Source of the DNA: [Phialemoniopsis] sp. UDSM-2020
Lineage: Eukaryota; Ascomycota; Sordariomycetes; Thyridiales; Thyridiaceae
Reading direction: 5' to 3'
NCBI GenBank assembly: GCA_018873225.1
Contig: JAEILZ010000003.1
Location: 1,922,001 to 1,986,000, forward strand
Length of the DNA stretch: 64,000 bases
Under the pieces are notes generated by a model. That model worked only from the letters and a program-made list of their open reading frames with translations, searched no databases and was not told where the DNA came from. Below, in pieces: positions 22,253 to 32,226 of this stretch. The translations under genes were made by a program, and so were the position numbers. How positions within the stretch are numbered: position 1 is the first letter of the stretch; each line of letters opens with the position of its first letter.

Positions 22253-22921
22253 ATGATCTTCAACACCCTGTCCCTGCTCGCCTCGGCGGCCCTCGCCTCC
22301 GCCGCAGCCATCAACGTCCCGCGCGCCACCTCCATCTCCATCACGCCCCACGACCGCTACTCGTCCTCGATCGGCGTGCTCGGCTGCAAGATCAACACGG
22401 ACCGCGTGGCCTACTGGCCCCTGTCCCCGAGCTGCAACGACGTCTGCGTCAAGGTCTCGGCCAACGGGCGCTCCGTGCACCTCCTGCGCATCGACCAGTC
22501 CGGCGGCGCCTACGACATCAGCTACGATGCCTGGAACTACCTCTACGTCGGCAAGTCGGCCACGGTGTCGCCGCAGTACGGCGGCGGCATCCCGGCCACG
22601 TACGAGACGGTGCCCATGACCGACGCCAACTGCCTCGCCCTGCTGAAGGGGACAAACGGCAAGCTCGCCTTCTCGGCGGCCAACAGCATGAACTTCATCA
22701 CGAGCTGCTCGGCGGGAACCTGGGTCGGCGGCCACAACGTTCTGTATAACATCCTGAACCCCGTGTGCACCTGGGGCTACGACGAGATCTGCACGCTGCC
22801 GCCGCCCAGCGTCAGCAACCAGCCGACCTGCCCGCACCAGCTGGGCGTGCCCGTCGCGCTGACAACGCAGCCCGTGTACAACATCGACTACGGCACCGGC
22901 AAGAAGTCGCTGGCTGTGTGA
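22253..22921 (+). CDS. Small secreted 8-cysteine protein, possibly double-psi beta-barrel type
   Basis: Single-exon gene of 222 residues. A clear signal peptide covers about residues 1-18 (MIFNTLSLLASAALASAA). The mature part has eight cysteines (G-C-K, S-C-N-D-V-C, N-C-L, S-C-S, V-C-T, E-I-C, T-C-P), an even number consistent with disulfides. The blocks GVLGCKINTDRVAYWPLSPSC (first 20 to SPS), VCVKVSANGRSVHLLRIDQS and GAYDISYDAWNYL resemble RlpA/expansin-like double-psi beta-barrel proteins (G-x-C-x-V, R-V, D-x-S-x-x-A-[WF]). I cannot name a family with certainty. Codon third positions are strongly G/C. Such proteins are often plant-interaction effectors or wall-associated proteins; that is inference. 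It stands alone with no co-oriented close neighbour. Confidence 0.87.
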   Translation: MIFNTLSLLASAALASAAAINVPRATSISITPHDRYSSSIGVLGCKINTDRVAYWPLSPSCNDVCVKVSANGRSVHLLRIDQSGGAYDISYDAWNYLYVGKSATVSPQYGGGIPATYETVPMTDANCLALLKGTNGKLAFSAANSMNFITSCSAGTWVGGHNVLYNILNPVCTWGYDEICTLPPPSVSNQPTCPHQLGVPVALTTQPVYNIDYGTGKKSLAV

Positions 22922-23655
22922 GTTGGCTGACCCGTGGCGCGGATGCAGGTGTGTATTTTGAAGCAGAGACGGAGGAGAGGCACGGTTGGACTCGCATTCA
23001 TTCTCTCATTCTTTCTGAACAATGGGGCCTACTTGATGACGTTTCTGTACATAGCTTATATCTCGTCTATTTTGGAATTTATCATTATCAACTTATAGAA
23101 TGAGCGGCTGTCTCTTGTATATCTTCTGACCATAAGCCCCGCGAATACTATAGTATGTCTTTGGCGCTCAGAAGCCCAAACTGAATTCTAACATCTTTTC
23201 TAAGCGAAGGTTATCTCATCAGTATTCCTCCGCTTCAGCGTAGATCTCTGTTTCAGGACATCTCAATCAGCCCAAGCATCATCTGAAGCCTGATATGTGT
23301 GTTATGTCCTTCGTATTATAGTTTTTTCTGTCCTCTCCTATTCAACTAGTGCTGTCTCCTGTTCGTGTTGACGCCACCAGGGACCATGTCTGGAGGGTCT
23401 TTGAAACGACCTAGCTTCCGAGCCGGAAGACATATCAGTAGCAAAATCAAGGAAATCTCTTCACAGAGTCCCGAACCGTAAAGCAAATTTTCCCATAGCA
23501 CCTAGCATGAGCACAAAGTACAATTTGTTCTCACACCCCCGGTACTGTAAATATTGCTAATCTTTGGCATTTCCTCCCACGGCCAAATATAAGATCCTTA
23601 AAAGTTGGACCAGCGCCACTGAGGAGACGAATTTGGGCATAAATAAAGGGCATCG
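22922..23655. other. Intergenic region, convergent 3' flanks
   Basis: Lies between the stop of the secreted protein and the stop of the 192-residue protein on the other strand. T-rich stretches suit 3' ends; nothing else recognised. Confidence 0.4.
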
Positions 23656-24234
23656 TCATAGAGGAGGCTCTCCTCTCAAGATCAGCCACGCCTGGAGTCT
23701 GTTGTATACTCGTTGGAGAGCTGCTTCTTTAGGATCCTTGTGCCCCCTCCAGCCCGGATCGTGAACTCCAACGAAGCATTGTCTGCCCTCGTACCCAGTA
23801 CTCCTTCTTTTTCGCATACATCGCGCTGTCGCACTGTCAGACGCCTTTCGCCAATCCGCAAATATAGCGTCTTCCTCCCAAATGACAGGGAACTGGGTGG
23901 GCCGCCAGTATGTGCCGTCGAGATGCTGCCATTTGCGCAGGACACGCCGCTTGCGATGTGACTGCTTGTTGCTGGCATCATATTTGAGCTTTTCTGCGTG
24001 GGCACGCATGCTTTTGTCCCAGACTTTCTTCAAGGATAAGCACGTTGGTCTTAAATTGGCTGTGATATAACTCATCGGTCTGAAGGATTCGTCGACAGGA
24101 GTGACTTCGGCGACATCGTCGTTTTCGCTGCGGATGCTTTTGAGTACCTGCTGTTCATTTCTCTCGATGCCATAGTCCAGCATATCAATATCATCCGGCT
24201 CTCTGTGGCTCGTCTGGGTACTCGCGTCGGGCAT
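23656..24234 (-). CDS. Hypothetical protein, 192 residues
   Basis: I do not recognise this protein. An uninterrupted frame starts with a true ATG at 24234 and encodes a charged, soluble protein without signal peptide or membrane segment. The N-terminal third is acidic (REPDDIDMLDYGIERNEQQ), the middle is basic (NKQSHRKRRVLRKWQ), and there are many tryptophans towards the end (TYWRPTQFPVIWEEDAIFADW). The composition looks protein-like, and a basic run could be a nuclear signal. No intron signal is needed. It sits in the gene-poor accessory part of the window and could be lineage-specific. A chance frame cannot be excluded. Confidence 0.5.
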   Translation of the reverse strand: MPDASTQTSHREPDDIDMLDYGIERNEQQVLKSIRSENDDVAEVTPVDESFRPMSYITANLRPTCLSLKKVWDKSMRAHAEKLKYDASNKQSHRKRRVLRKWQHLDGTYWRPTQFPVIWEEDAIFADWRKASDSATARCMRKRRSTGYEGRQCFVGVHDPGWRGHKDPKEAALQRVYNRLQAWLILRGEPPL

Positions 24235-24741
24235 CGTCAGAGGAGGTCTCAGGGTGTGTGGTCGAGCGCGAGAGACTCTCGATGTGATGTGTTGCAGGCG
24301 GGTGCTGATGATGAACCTCTGTCGTAGTACAGTATATTCTGATGGAGAGTCTGTTGTCCTCGAACGAGATGCAGAGGCGCCAGGAGGTACGTTGGCAGGA
24401 CATGATTTCGACGGCTGGACAGTGAGGAGTGCAGAGATGCCGTTGACCTGGTCGCAGGTAGATATTTATGCCTAGGAAATACTACCACGTGGGTTTAAAT
24501 CTCTCATCCACGATCCATGGTTCCGTAAAAGTTAACGACCAAAAGGTTGGGTGACTTGAACCATCACCAGTCGGCCCTTTCTTGAGGTTGTTGATATGAG
24601 GAAGACATCACACGTGTTCTTTGGAAAAGAAGTTCTATATTGTGAATTAAATAAGTATAAATGGTAATTTGAAGGGGACCCCTATTCCTGCGAATTCATC
24701 AAGTTGAACCTTCTCTCTATCAACGAAGCAAGAAATCGTTT
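24235..24741. other. Intergenic spacer
   Basis: Upstream region of the 192-residue protein and 3' flank of the Thr-rich secreted protein. AT-rich from about 24600 to 24740; nothing recognised. Confidence 0.35.
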
Positions 24742-25904
24742 TTAGTGCTTGCGCCACACGTGGATGCCGGAGTCGAGTACCAGCTTGAAAGTTAGGGGAA
24801 CACCGCAGGACTCGGTGGAATCGTGCCTGAAAATCGCAAGCGGCCAGTCCGACCCCTCGCAGGCCTCAAGACGGTCGAAGCCCAAGTTGCTGTCGGGCTG
24901 TAGAAGGTGCAGGGCGCCAAAGTTGCTCAGGTCGGCGTTGTTGGTGGTGCGGATGGGCGTCAGGCCGGCCCGGATACCCTGCGACCAGATGTGCACCGAC
25001 ACGTGCGAGTAGCCGTCGCTCACGCTGGCGTCGTAGAAGAGCCAGATGTCCTTCTCGGCGACCTGGAGGTAGCCGTCCCGGGAGATGAAGAACTGGCTCG
25101 CGGGCGCGTACTGGGCGCCCGCGTTGACGCGGCCGTCGCGCTCGGCGCGGATGTAGGTGTCGGTCAGCGGGGCGCCGGCCTGATAGGCCTGGATGAGGTA
25201 GCGGCCCCAGTAGCCGGTCGGGCTCGGCTGGTCCGCGATGGCCCTCGTGGTGGTGGCGACGACGTTGTCAGTCGTGGTGCTGGTCTCGGTGGCGGCGGTG
25301 ATGATCTGGGTCTCGATGGTCGGCGTGACGAGCTGGGTGACGGTCTGGGTCGACGTCGGGGTCGCTGCCGTAGACGTCCAGGCCGAGACGCCGAGGCAAG
25401 AGCAGGCGCTGGTGTATCGGATGGCGCCGGAGCACGGCGAGGCGTAGGCCGGGAGCTCGACGTCGCGCTTGGCGGGGCCCTGCGAGGGGGCGACGAGCGT
25501 GGTGAAGGTGGTGAAGGATGTCAGCGACTCGTGCAGGGTGGTCGTGTCTGTAATCGTGACTTGAACTGTGGGTGTTGTTGCTGCAATCACAATCTGCGTG
25601 ACAGTCCTACTCCAGCGTCAGTATTCTGAGTTGCAGACATGGACGAAACTGCGGCGACTTACACGGGCGAGGGCGTGACCACGACTTTCAAAATCTCAGA
25701 GCAGTCTTCAGCTCCTGGTCGGTTGACGTTGCGGAGAGCTGGAGAGATCATACATGATCAGTCTTCGAATGACCTGGGAGGAAGTAATGACAGCGAGCGG
25801 AACTCACCACGCAGGCAGTTGTCGGCATTGCAGCCTGGGGTGCTTGCTGCATTGCTAAGACCTACGAAAGCGGCAACGCCGAGGACCGCGACAGTCGACT
25901 TCAT
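24742..25904 (-). CDS. Secreted Thr/Ser-rich protein with CNADNCLRAL N-terminus
   Basis: Unrecognised function, but a confident secreted protein. Exons on the minus strand: 25904-25808, 25738-25663 and 25606-24742, giving 345 residues; introns are 69 and 56 bp. Residues 1-20 (MKSTVAVLGVAAFVGLSNAA) are a signal peptide. The mature start, CNADNCLRALRNVNRPG, is a motif seen at the N-terminus of many secreted fungal proteins of unknown role. A Thr/Val/Ser-rich stretch (residues about 55-150, likely O-glycosylated) with a Cys pair (YASPCSGAIRYTSACSCLG, 19 residues) leads to a globular C-terminal domain of about 180 residues with GYWGRYLIQAYQ, GYLQVAEKDIWLFYDAS and two late cysteines. The second intron must use the TAG acceptor at 25607, because the later CAG brings a stop. 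Confidence 0.85.
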
Positions 25905-27812
25905 GATGAAATGTGAGCCCGTTGAGATTTCTACCACACGAGAAAGCTAATCAGGAGAAAGGATATGGCGTCAAGCCGGTGCGGAACCGGGAAGACGTCC
26001 ATTTATTAAAGACTATGGATGGCGCTGGCCTCATGGGTGCACCTCAGCAAGCCCAGACTAAGTCTTCTACCTGCTAGTCTTTATTTCTGTGGTGTCGGCC
26101 ATTTCATGCTAAACGTACTGCAGAGTGCTCGAGGAGATGAAAAAAAAACGTGTTTGTATGGAGTCGCACTCGTGCTGGCAAGGGAGCTGCATTACCCTTT
26201 TGGGCAACCCCGGGGCGCTATTGACAGTCTGGCCGGCGGTGGGTGCAGCGGATAGCAGCCGCACCCCTGGCGCTATTCTAGAAGCAGTCCAGCCTGGCCC
26301 GGCTTGCGGCGATTAGTGCACCAGGTCGTGCTATCTGTGATGCTGGCTCGGCTGGCAAGGCCGCCACCAGATGAGAAGCTGCCAATAGTCGGTCCTTAGG
26401 GCGAAATGTCATTACAGCTGAGGGCACCTCGGCGGCCTGATCAATTACTGTGTGCAAGATTGCCGTAACTCCTGTGGTGGTGGGCGAATGTCCGCTGGTC
26501 AGACATCTTATCTGATGCAGGCATCACCTCGGCATGCATAGATAATCAATTGGGTGAGACAAGCTACACTCGGAATGAGCCGTAGCAGATCGAAGGGAAT
26601 ACGTTTCAAGTCCCGCGCGCTCTCCATAACATCAGCTAGCGATGCCCGTCATGACGAAATGATGGTTTAATGCCGTCCGATGCACGATTCACCAGAATCG
26701 GTCAAGTGCTTCTGCACATAGCGATTGCACCACGATAAAGACATGATGATATCATCCGGCCAACAATGATATGATTGATCAAAGGTCTACTCGCCCAAAT
26801 TTCGAGTGCAGGGCTGCATCAGCAATCACGGGTAAATTCGTTCGATAACGGCGCGCATCCTCTCCTATTTCGAATTCGGGTGAACGTGAGAATGTTTCGG
26901 GTTTCGAGTCGAGCAGCGCTGAGGTGCATCAATGATCGTCAAGCCTGGCAGGGCTGTCTTGAATCAGCATGGGGGAGCCATACACAGACACCAAAAATAA
27001 ACCCTGAATGGCCTCCTCCTCCACTCCACCTGATACAGCAGCAGTGGGGAAGTTCCGACTCGTGATTGTCAGTAAGGTATGGAGAATTAAGTACATCAGG
27101 ATAGAGCACATAATAAGCCTTTTGCACTGCTGCAGCTGCTGCAAAGAAGAGGCAAATCAAGGCCATCCAGCTGGCACATTTTTCGAGCCTAGCGCAGCTT
27201 TAGCGCTTCCCCAGCCTTCTTTTGCATTCTTGGGCTCCAGTGTTGGAAGTGCAGAAGTGTTGGAGGTTGTGGGCCAGTCAGCGCCCGTCGATAGCGGGTC
27301 AGGCGGATGCAACAGCGCGGCACCCACCGTGTGTCAGCACTGCTGGTGTGCTCGAGTCGTAACAAATCGTCGTCGTCGTCGATGACTTGCCTCAACCCTT
27401 CGATCTCAACGCCTACTTTGTCAGCCTCTCCTCCTTCACACTGAAGCGAGGGAAGCTCTGTCGACAGCCTCCCCTTCTTTCTTCTTCTTCACATTTCAAA
27501 TCATCCGCATTCGTTTCGTTTGCTCTCTTACCAGGGGACTTGAACTTGTTTTGTCGTCTTCGACGATCCCACATCGACCCCTCCAATTTCGCTGCATCCG
27601 GAACAACAGGGATATTCAATCGCGATCCTTCCACTGTACCGCAAACCCCGGCCCGTTGCGTCACAAGTGAGGCGCAATAGGGACCTCCGACGACGAGTGA
27701 ACCTCCGCGAGAGCCGTGACTCACTTTCGACCACAACACAAATCCTCAACCACCAAAACTTGACAGGAAGACTCTCGACGGGCGCGATCACGGCCGCCTT
27801 TCAGTCACCGCC
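25905..27812. other. Long intergenic region between accessory and housekeeping parts
   Basis: About 1.9 kb with no recognised gene. A TATA-like TTTAATAAAT lies about 100 bp upstream of the Thr-rich gene on the minus strand. The right end (27400-27810) is pyrimidine-rich and is the promoter and leader of the Tcp11-like gene. No RNA gene or repeat was recognised. Confidence 0.4.
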
Positions 27813-30800
27813 ATGCGACGCCCGTCTCTCGACCTCGCCGACCCGGCACGAAACCTCGAAGAGTCCATCGGCTCGCCCACAGTGAACTCCCCCGATCCGG
27901 GCATCGACCTCTCCATGCCTCCGCCCGAGGAAGATATCGAAAATGTCGACCAGCACGGCGGCGCCGGTGCCGACGACGAGCAAAACATCTTCGCCCCACC
28001 CCCACACATCGCCGCCCGCCTGCACAGGTACAGGCCCACGCAGGCCCGCCGCAAGGACTCGGCTGCCTCGTCGCGCCGCAACTCGATCTCCTCCGCTCAC
28101 TCCCGCTCGTCGCACGGCTGCAGCCGCCAGGCTGGCCCCCAGAGCAAGTACGTCGCCCAGCACCTCCGCCGCGCCTCCATCATCGAGGATCGCAAGGCGC
28201 GCCTCGCCGACCGCGCCGCCCATGCCGAGAAGGTGCGCCTGCGCGCCGCTATGGCCAAGGCCGCCGTGCGGGACACCACCGTCAGCGAGGAGCGCGCCCT
28301 GGCCGCTGCTCAGGCCCGAGAGACCAAGCTGGCCGAGATCGCCGCGGCGTGCGCTGAGGAGGTCAAGAGGGCCAAGGCCGTCGCCGAGAACATGAAGGAG
28401 AAGCGCGAGCAGGAGATACTGAAGATGAGGCAACAGATGGAGGAGCGACTCGCCGAGGCGGAACGCAGGCGGGAGGAGATACGCAGCCGGAGCTCGCTGA
28501 AGCCACGAGCTCGAGGCTCGAGTGTGGAGACTGGCAAGAAGGCCATGGAGGTGGTGCCCGAACATCCAGAGCCAAAGGAGCGTGAGACTATGCCCCTGAG
28601 CCAGGATGTGGCGGTGGCGAGGATCCAGTGGTGGTGGAGGTCGCAGAGGCGGAAGGAGGCCGTGACCGAGTTCCAGCAGCTCGGCCTCACCATAGATGGA
28701 GTCAGGTCGACGCCGTTCGAGTCGGTCGTGGATCTGCTGGCTCAAGAACGGGTCCTCCTGGTGACGAGCAAGATGCTACGCATCTGCGGACTCCAAGAGG
28801 GTGACACGGGATCGGTGAACGAGATGGCCGCAGTGCGGACCTTCTTGAGCGCCTTTATGATCTTGGGTCACCCGGCCCAGGTGCTGAGCAACAAAGATTC
28901 TCACGGAAAAGGAGAACAGGAGCAGGTTGGAAAAGTTCCGGCAAAGCCACTTGCGAAGGAAGACCTTGCTAATCCCCAGTTGCAGGAGCTCGTTGGCAAG
29001 GCGAGGGACTTGCTTATTTGTTTTGAGAACATTTTGTCGCGTCTGTCTTCCCACAACAGCTACACCGTTCCGCCAGTGCTAAGTGGCTCACTGGCCGAGT
29101 CGTACGCTGCGTTTTACAATGCGTTTATTGCTTGGAAGGCCAGGGACTCGAATGCCCTGGTCGACGTCATGCTCATGCAGTTTGTCGAACTCGATGCTAT
29201 CTGGCAGACCGTCAAAGACAGCACCGACCCTGCCGTCACTGAGTCGTATAGGGACAGTATCAAGGACAACCAGGCAATGCTTATGACTCGAATCAAGAGA
29301 CTTGCGGGTCCCGAGGTCGGCCGAAAGAAGATCATCGAGGCCGTGAACAAGGCTCGCAAGGCTAGGGCCCAGAAAAAGCCCAAGGGCGATACGAAGCCCC
29401 GTGAGGCGAATCACACTGTTGAGACGGCTCTCGGCGAGCTCGGCGCCGCGGCCGAGGCAAGCTCAGCAGCTCGTAGCCCCTCACCAGCGCCGGAACCCGT
29501 CGAACCAGTCGTCCAGGTCGAGATCCACGTGGGAGCGCCACATCTCATGCCGGATAATCGCGTTGTCGTGCACGAACTGTCGATAAATAGCGAATATCGG
29601 GTTGCCGAGGAGAGCTATGTTGAGAAGCAGGCCGAGTTCCTGAAGCCCTTGTTCAACAGGATGAGGGCCACCATGGAGGAGGAGCAGTCTCAGGAGCAAT
29701 TCATCTTGCATCTGCAGATGGTGAGGGCGATTCGCGACAAGCTGCAACGATTCGTCGTGGAAGGCGGACGGATGCATGCCTTTATCGGCGAGATGTTCGA
29801 CACCGACGTGGCTAAACGTCAGTTTCTCACAGGCAGCTTCTCGTACGAGAAGTTCTTTTCCACCGTTGGCCAGCTGCTTCCTAAGCTCTGCGCACCGGTG
29901 CGTGACGATGAGGTCAAGGATCTTGTGGAGAACAAGCTTGCTCAAGGAAATTTGGTTGACCGCCTTGAGGCGCTCATGAGGTTCATCGACGTTATGTCGA
30001 GCGATCACGCCAACTACTCCATCGCCGTTGCGGCTCCGAGGCTTGTCGCCGAGGCGCCTCGGTACGAGGCTGGGCAGTTTGCCAAAGCCTTGCAGGAGGG
30101 AGAGCATGACCTCGAGGCCGCCCAGGAGGCCTGGCGAGCCACGAGGACCAAGGTGTTGGCTGAAGCCGCGCGACGGGATCCCGAAAGCGTCAACCACCCC
30201 AGGTCACGCATCACGCCGGAGCGCATCTACACTCACATGCTCGTCGACATCTTTACGCAACTACGCACGCCTTCCTGGGAGGAAATGCCGGAGATGCTTC
30301 GGCTCGACTACGTGCGGGCTGTCAAGTTTGGCGCCCTGACGCGACGCATCATCACCACGGCAGCCATCCTCCTGCAGTGCAAGAACTTGCTCAAGCGGGA
30401 CGTCCGGGCGCCGTGGAAGATGGAGGCCAGCCGCATCATGGTCGTGCTGGAAAACACCGAGGCATCCGAGTCGACCGAGAACCAGGCCGAGTCCATCGTC
30501 GAGGGTGTCATGGCGGCGCTCGAGACGGGGCGATCGATGCCGGCGGCGACGCGGACGCACCTCCGGGCGCTAGTCAACAAGATCGTGCTAGCGAGCGCCG
30601 ATATGGCTGGCTCGAAGGAAGACCCCCGCGAGCCGGTGCTGCGCCTGCTGCTCACCCGCGTGCGGGGCCACGTCCTGGCACGTCTGGCGGCAGCCTCGGC
30701 GAGCGAGAAGGTGCGGGCCACGAGTACCGCCGGGGAGAAGTTGGCGGGCCTAGGTCTGGCCGAGTTTGTGGAGAGGGTGCGCGACATGGTAGACGAGATC

Positions 30801-30911
30801 GCCAAGGTCGGCGCCGTGGACCGGGCCGCGCACGGGATCTGGTGGGAGAAGGTTGCCGAGACTGTGGAGAAGGAGGAGCGAGAGGAGGCGGAGGGCGGTG
30901 ATGAGGAGTGA
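27813..30911 (+). CDS. Tcp11/Sok1-family protein
   Basis: Member of the T-complex protein 11 family; the yeast relative Sok1 acts in the cAMP/protein kinase A route, where it suppresses loss of PKA. Single exon, 1032 residues, from the ATG at 27813. Layout: a disordered, Arg/Ser-rich N-terminus (residues 1-120); a long charged coiled coil (about 125-240, runs such as AEEVKRAKAVAENMKEKREQ); an IQ-like block (VARIQWWWRSQRRKE, about 267-281); then the Tcp11 domain, including FESVVDLLAQERVLLVTSKM, EKFFSTVGQLLPKLCAPVRD, NYSIAVAAPRLV and LVDIFTQLRTPSWEEMPEML. The end is highly acidic (KEEREEAEGGDEE). No intron signals were needed. Opposite-strand frames inside it come from its high G/C third positions. 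Confidence 0.9.
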   Translation: MRRPSLDLADPARNLEESIGSPTVNSPDPGIDLSMPPPEEDIENVDQHGGAGADDEQNIFAPPPHIAARLHRYRPTQARRKDSAASSRRNSISSAHSRSSHGCSRQAGPQSKYVAQHLRRASIIEDRKARLADRAAHAEKVRLRAAMAKAAVRDTTVSEERALAAAQARETKLAEIAAACAEEVKRAKAVAENMKEKREQEILKMRQQMEERLAEAERRREEIRSRSSLKPRARGSSVETGKKAMEVVPEHPEPKERETMPLSQDVAVARIQWWWRSQRRKEAVTEFQQLGLTIDGVRSTPFESVVDLLAQERVLLVTSKMLRICGLQEGDTGSVNEMAAVRTFLSAFMILGHPAQVLSNKDSHGKGEQEQVGKVPAKPLAKEDLANPQLQELVGKARDLLICFENILSRLSSHNSYTVPPVLSGSLAESYAAFYNAFIAWKARDSNALVDVMLMQFVELDAIWQTVKDSTDPAVTESYRDSIKDNQAMLMTRIKRLAGPEVGRKKIIEAVNKARKARAQKKPKGDTKPREANHTVETALGELGAAAEASSAARSPSPAPEPVEPVVQVEIHVGAPHLMPDNRVVVHELSINSEYRVAEESYVEKQAEFLKPLFNRMRATMEEEQSQEQFILHLQMVRAIRDKLQRFVVEGGRMHAFIGEMFDTDVAKRQFLTGSFSYEKFFSTVGQLLPKLCAPVRDDEVKDLVENKLAQGNLVDRLEALMRFIDVMSSDHANYSIAVAAPRLVAEAPRYEAGQFAKALQEGEHDLEAAQEAWRATRTKVLAEAARRDPESVNHPRSRITPERIYTHMLVDIFTQLRTPSWEEMPEMLRLDYVRAVKFGALTRRIITTAAILLQCKNLLKRDVRAPWKMEASRIMVVLENTEASESTENQAESIVEGVMAALETGRSMPAATRTHLRALVNKIVLASADMAGSKEDPREPVLRLLLTRVRGHVLARLAAASASEKVRATSTAGEKLAGLGLAEFVERVRDMVDEIAKVGAVDRAAHGIWWEKVAETVEKEEREEAEGGDEE

Positions 30912-32226
30912 AGTGGACGCCAGCCCATGGTTGAAGTTGAACAAGTCGCATATGCAGCGGAACGTCCTTTCGAGGGTTTTACAGGATGGAGAGAGAACTC
31001 TTTTCAAGGCATCTTTCCTAGCGTTATGGGAATCAGGGAAGGCGTCGGTACGGGATCTCGATCAGGGTTTTCTTTCGGGCATGGGGAGGTTTTCAGGCTC
31101 ATCAGTTCGCCAGCATTGATTGCTTTGTTACTTTTTGGTCTTTGCTTGATCTTCGAGGGAAAGAGGGGACAGTGGTCAACGGACCTGTCACCCCTTCAGC
31201 GGCTTATACCATATATCGGTTTCTTTTTGCTTTTCGAGACTGGTTCTTCAACACACCGAGATTGCTTGAATGACTTCGCTCGGAATAGAGATAGAGATAC
31301 ACAGAGTGTTCTCAAATATACGATATTCATTGACTAGCCTCATCACATCAACAATTATGTCTTGCACTTCCACTTGGGATATGGGTTCTCATCAATGAAG
31401 AAGTCACGGTTGCTGCGTCACAACTGGACACGTCATGGTTTCTGTACCTGTACTATCGGAGTTGACAAAGTGACACTTCAGAATAGTTAGTTTGAGTTAC
31501 ATTTCTATGATTGAACCAAACCCCCGTTGGCCTTACATGCAAGGTTGGTCTTGGACTTGAAGTAACTGCTACTACTGAACACTGTCCATTCAAATATCTT
31601 GGAATCTAAGCGTTTCGATTACTCCCAGTAAGTATATATCCATACCGAACACTTACAAGGTACCCTTCTTTTTCAACTACATTGTCAGGAATCGAGTCTT
31701 GCATAGAAGATAATCAAATTGATCAAGCACATACAGTCAATTTTCTCTCTCCAGTGGACACCTGCCACCTCTGTTCTTTCCTTTCATCACCAGGCCCACC
31801 TCCTCCACCTTGACCAGGGCTTCAACTGGTAGCAAGGAGTATTTCTATTTGCTGTGCCATTGCTGGCCAGCAATAGAGAAGATCAATCCTCGTTCTTTTT
31901 TCCAAACCTGAATATACATAAGTCCCCAGACTTACCAGATCGTCGAGCAATACGTGGCAGGTATTCCCTACGCCATCCGACAGACCGTCGACACTGAAGA
32001 GGAGCTACACACTCCACTGAAGACCCACCGTACATGTTGTGGACCGTGCGTATCTTATCGCCCTTCAGCACCCTCTTCCAATCTTTCAGGTGGGGATCGA
32101 CCCCTAAATCATTTCTCCTCGACACCACCAGCTGCAATCTTTCCAACGACCACCATTCGACACCTCCAGTCGCATGGGGTGAGCAAAGGGACAATCACCC
32201 ACCTACCTACATAGGTATTCTTTGTC
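30912..32226. other. Intergenic region
   Basis: 3' flank of the Tcp11-like gene and promoter of the aminopeptidase. Nothing coding recognised. If the aminopeptidase starts at 32920 instead of 32227, this region extends by 693 bp as 5' leader. Confidence 0.4.

Noticed and set aside
22241..22837. 198-codon antisense frame over the secreted protein gene
   Set aside because: Arg/Gly/Val-rich shadow; the sense frame has a signal peptide and ordered cysteines.
27801..28745. 314-codon antisense frame in the Tcp11-like gene
   Set aside because: Same codon-bias shadow; low-complexity Leu/Gly/Arg-rich translation.
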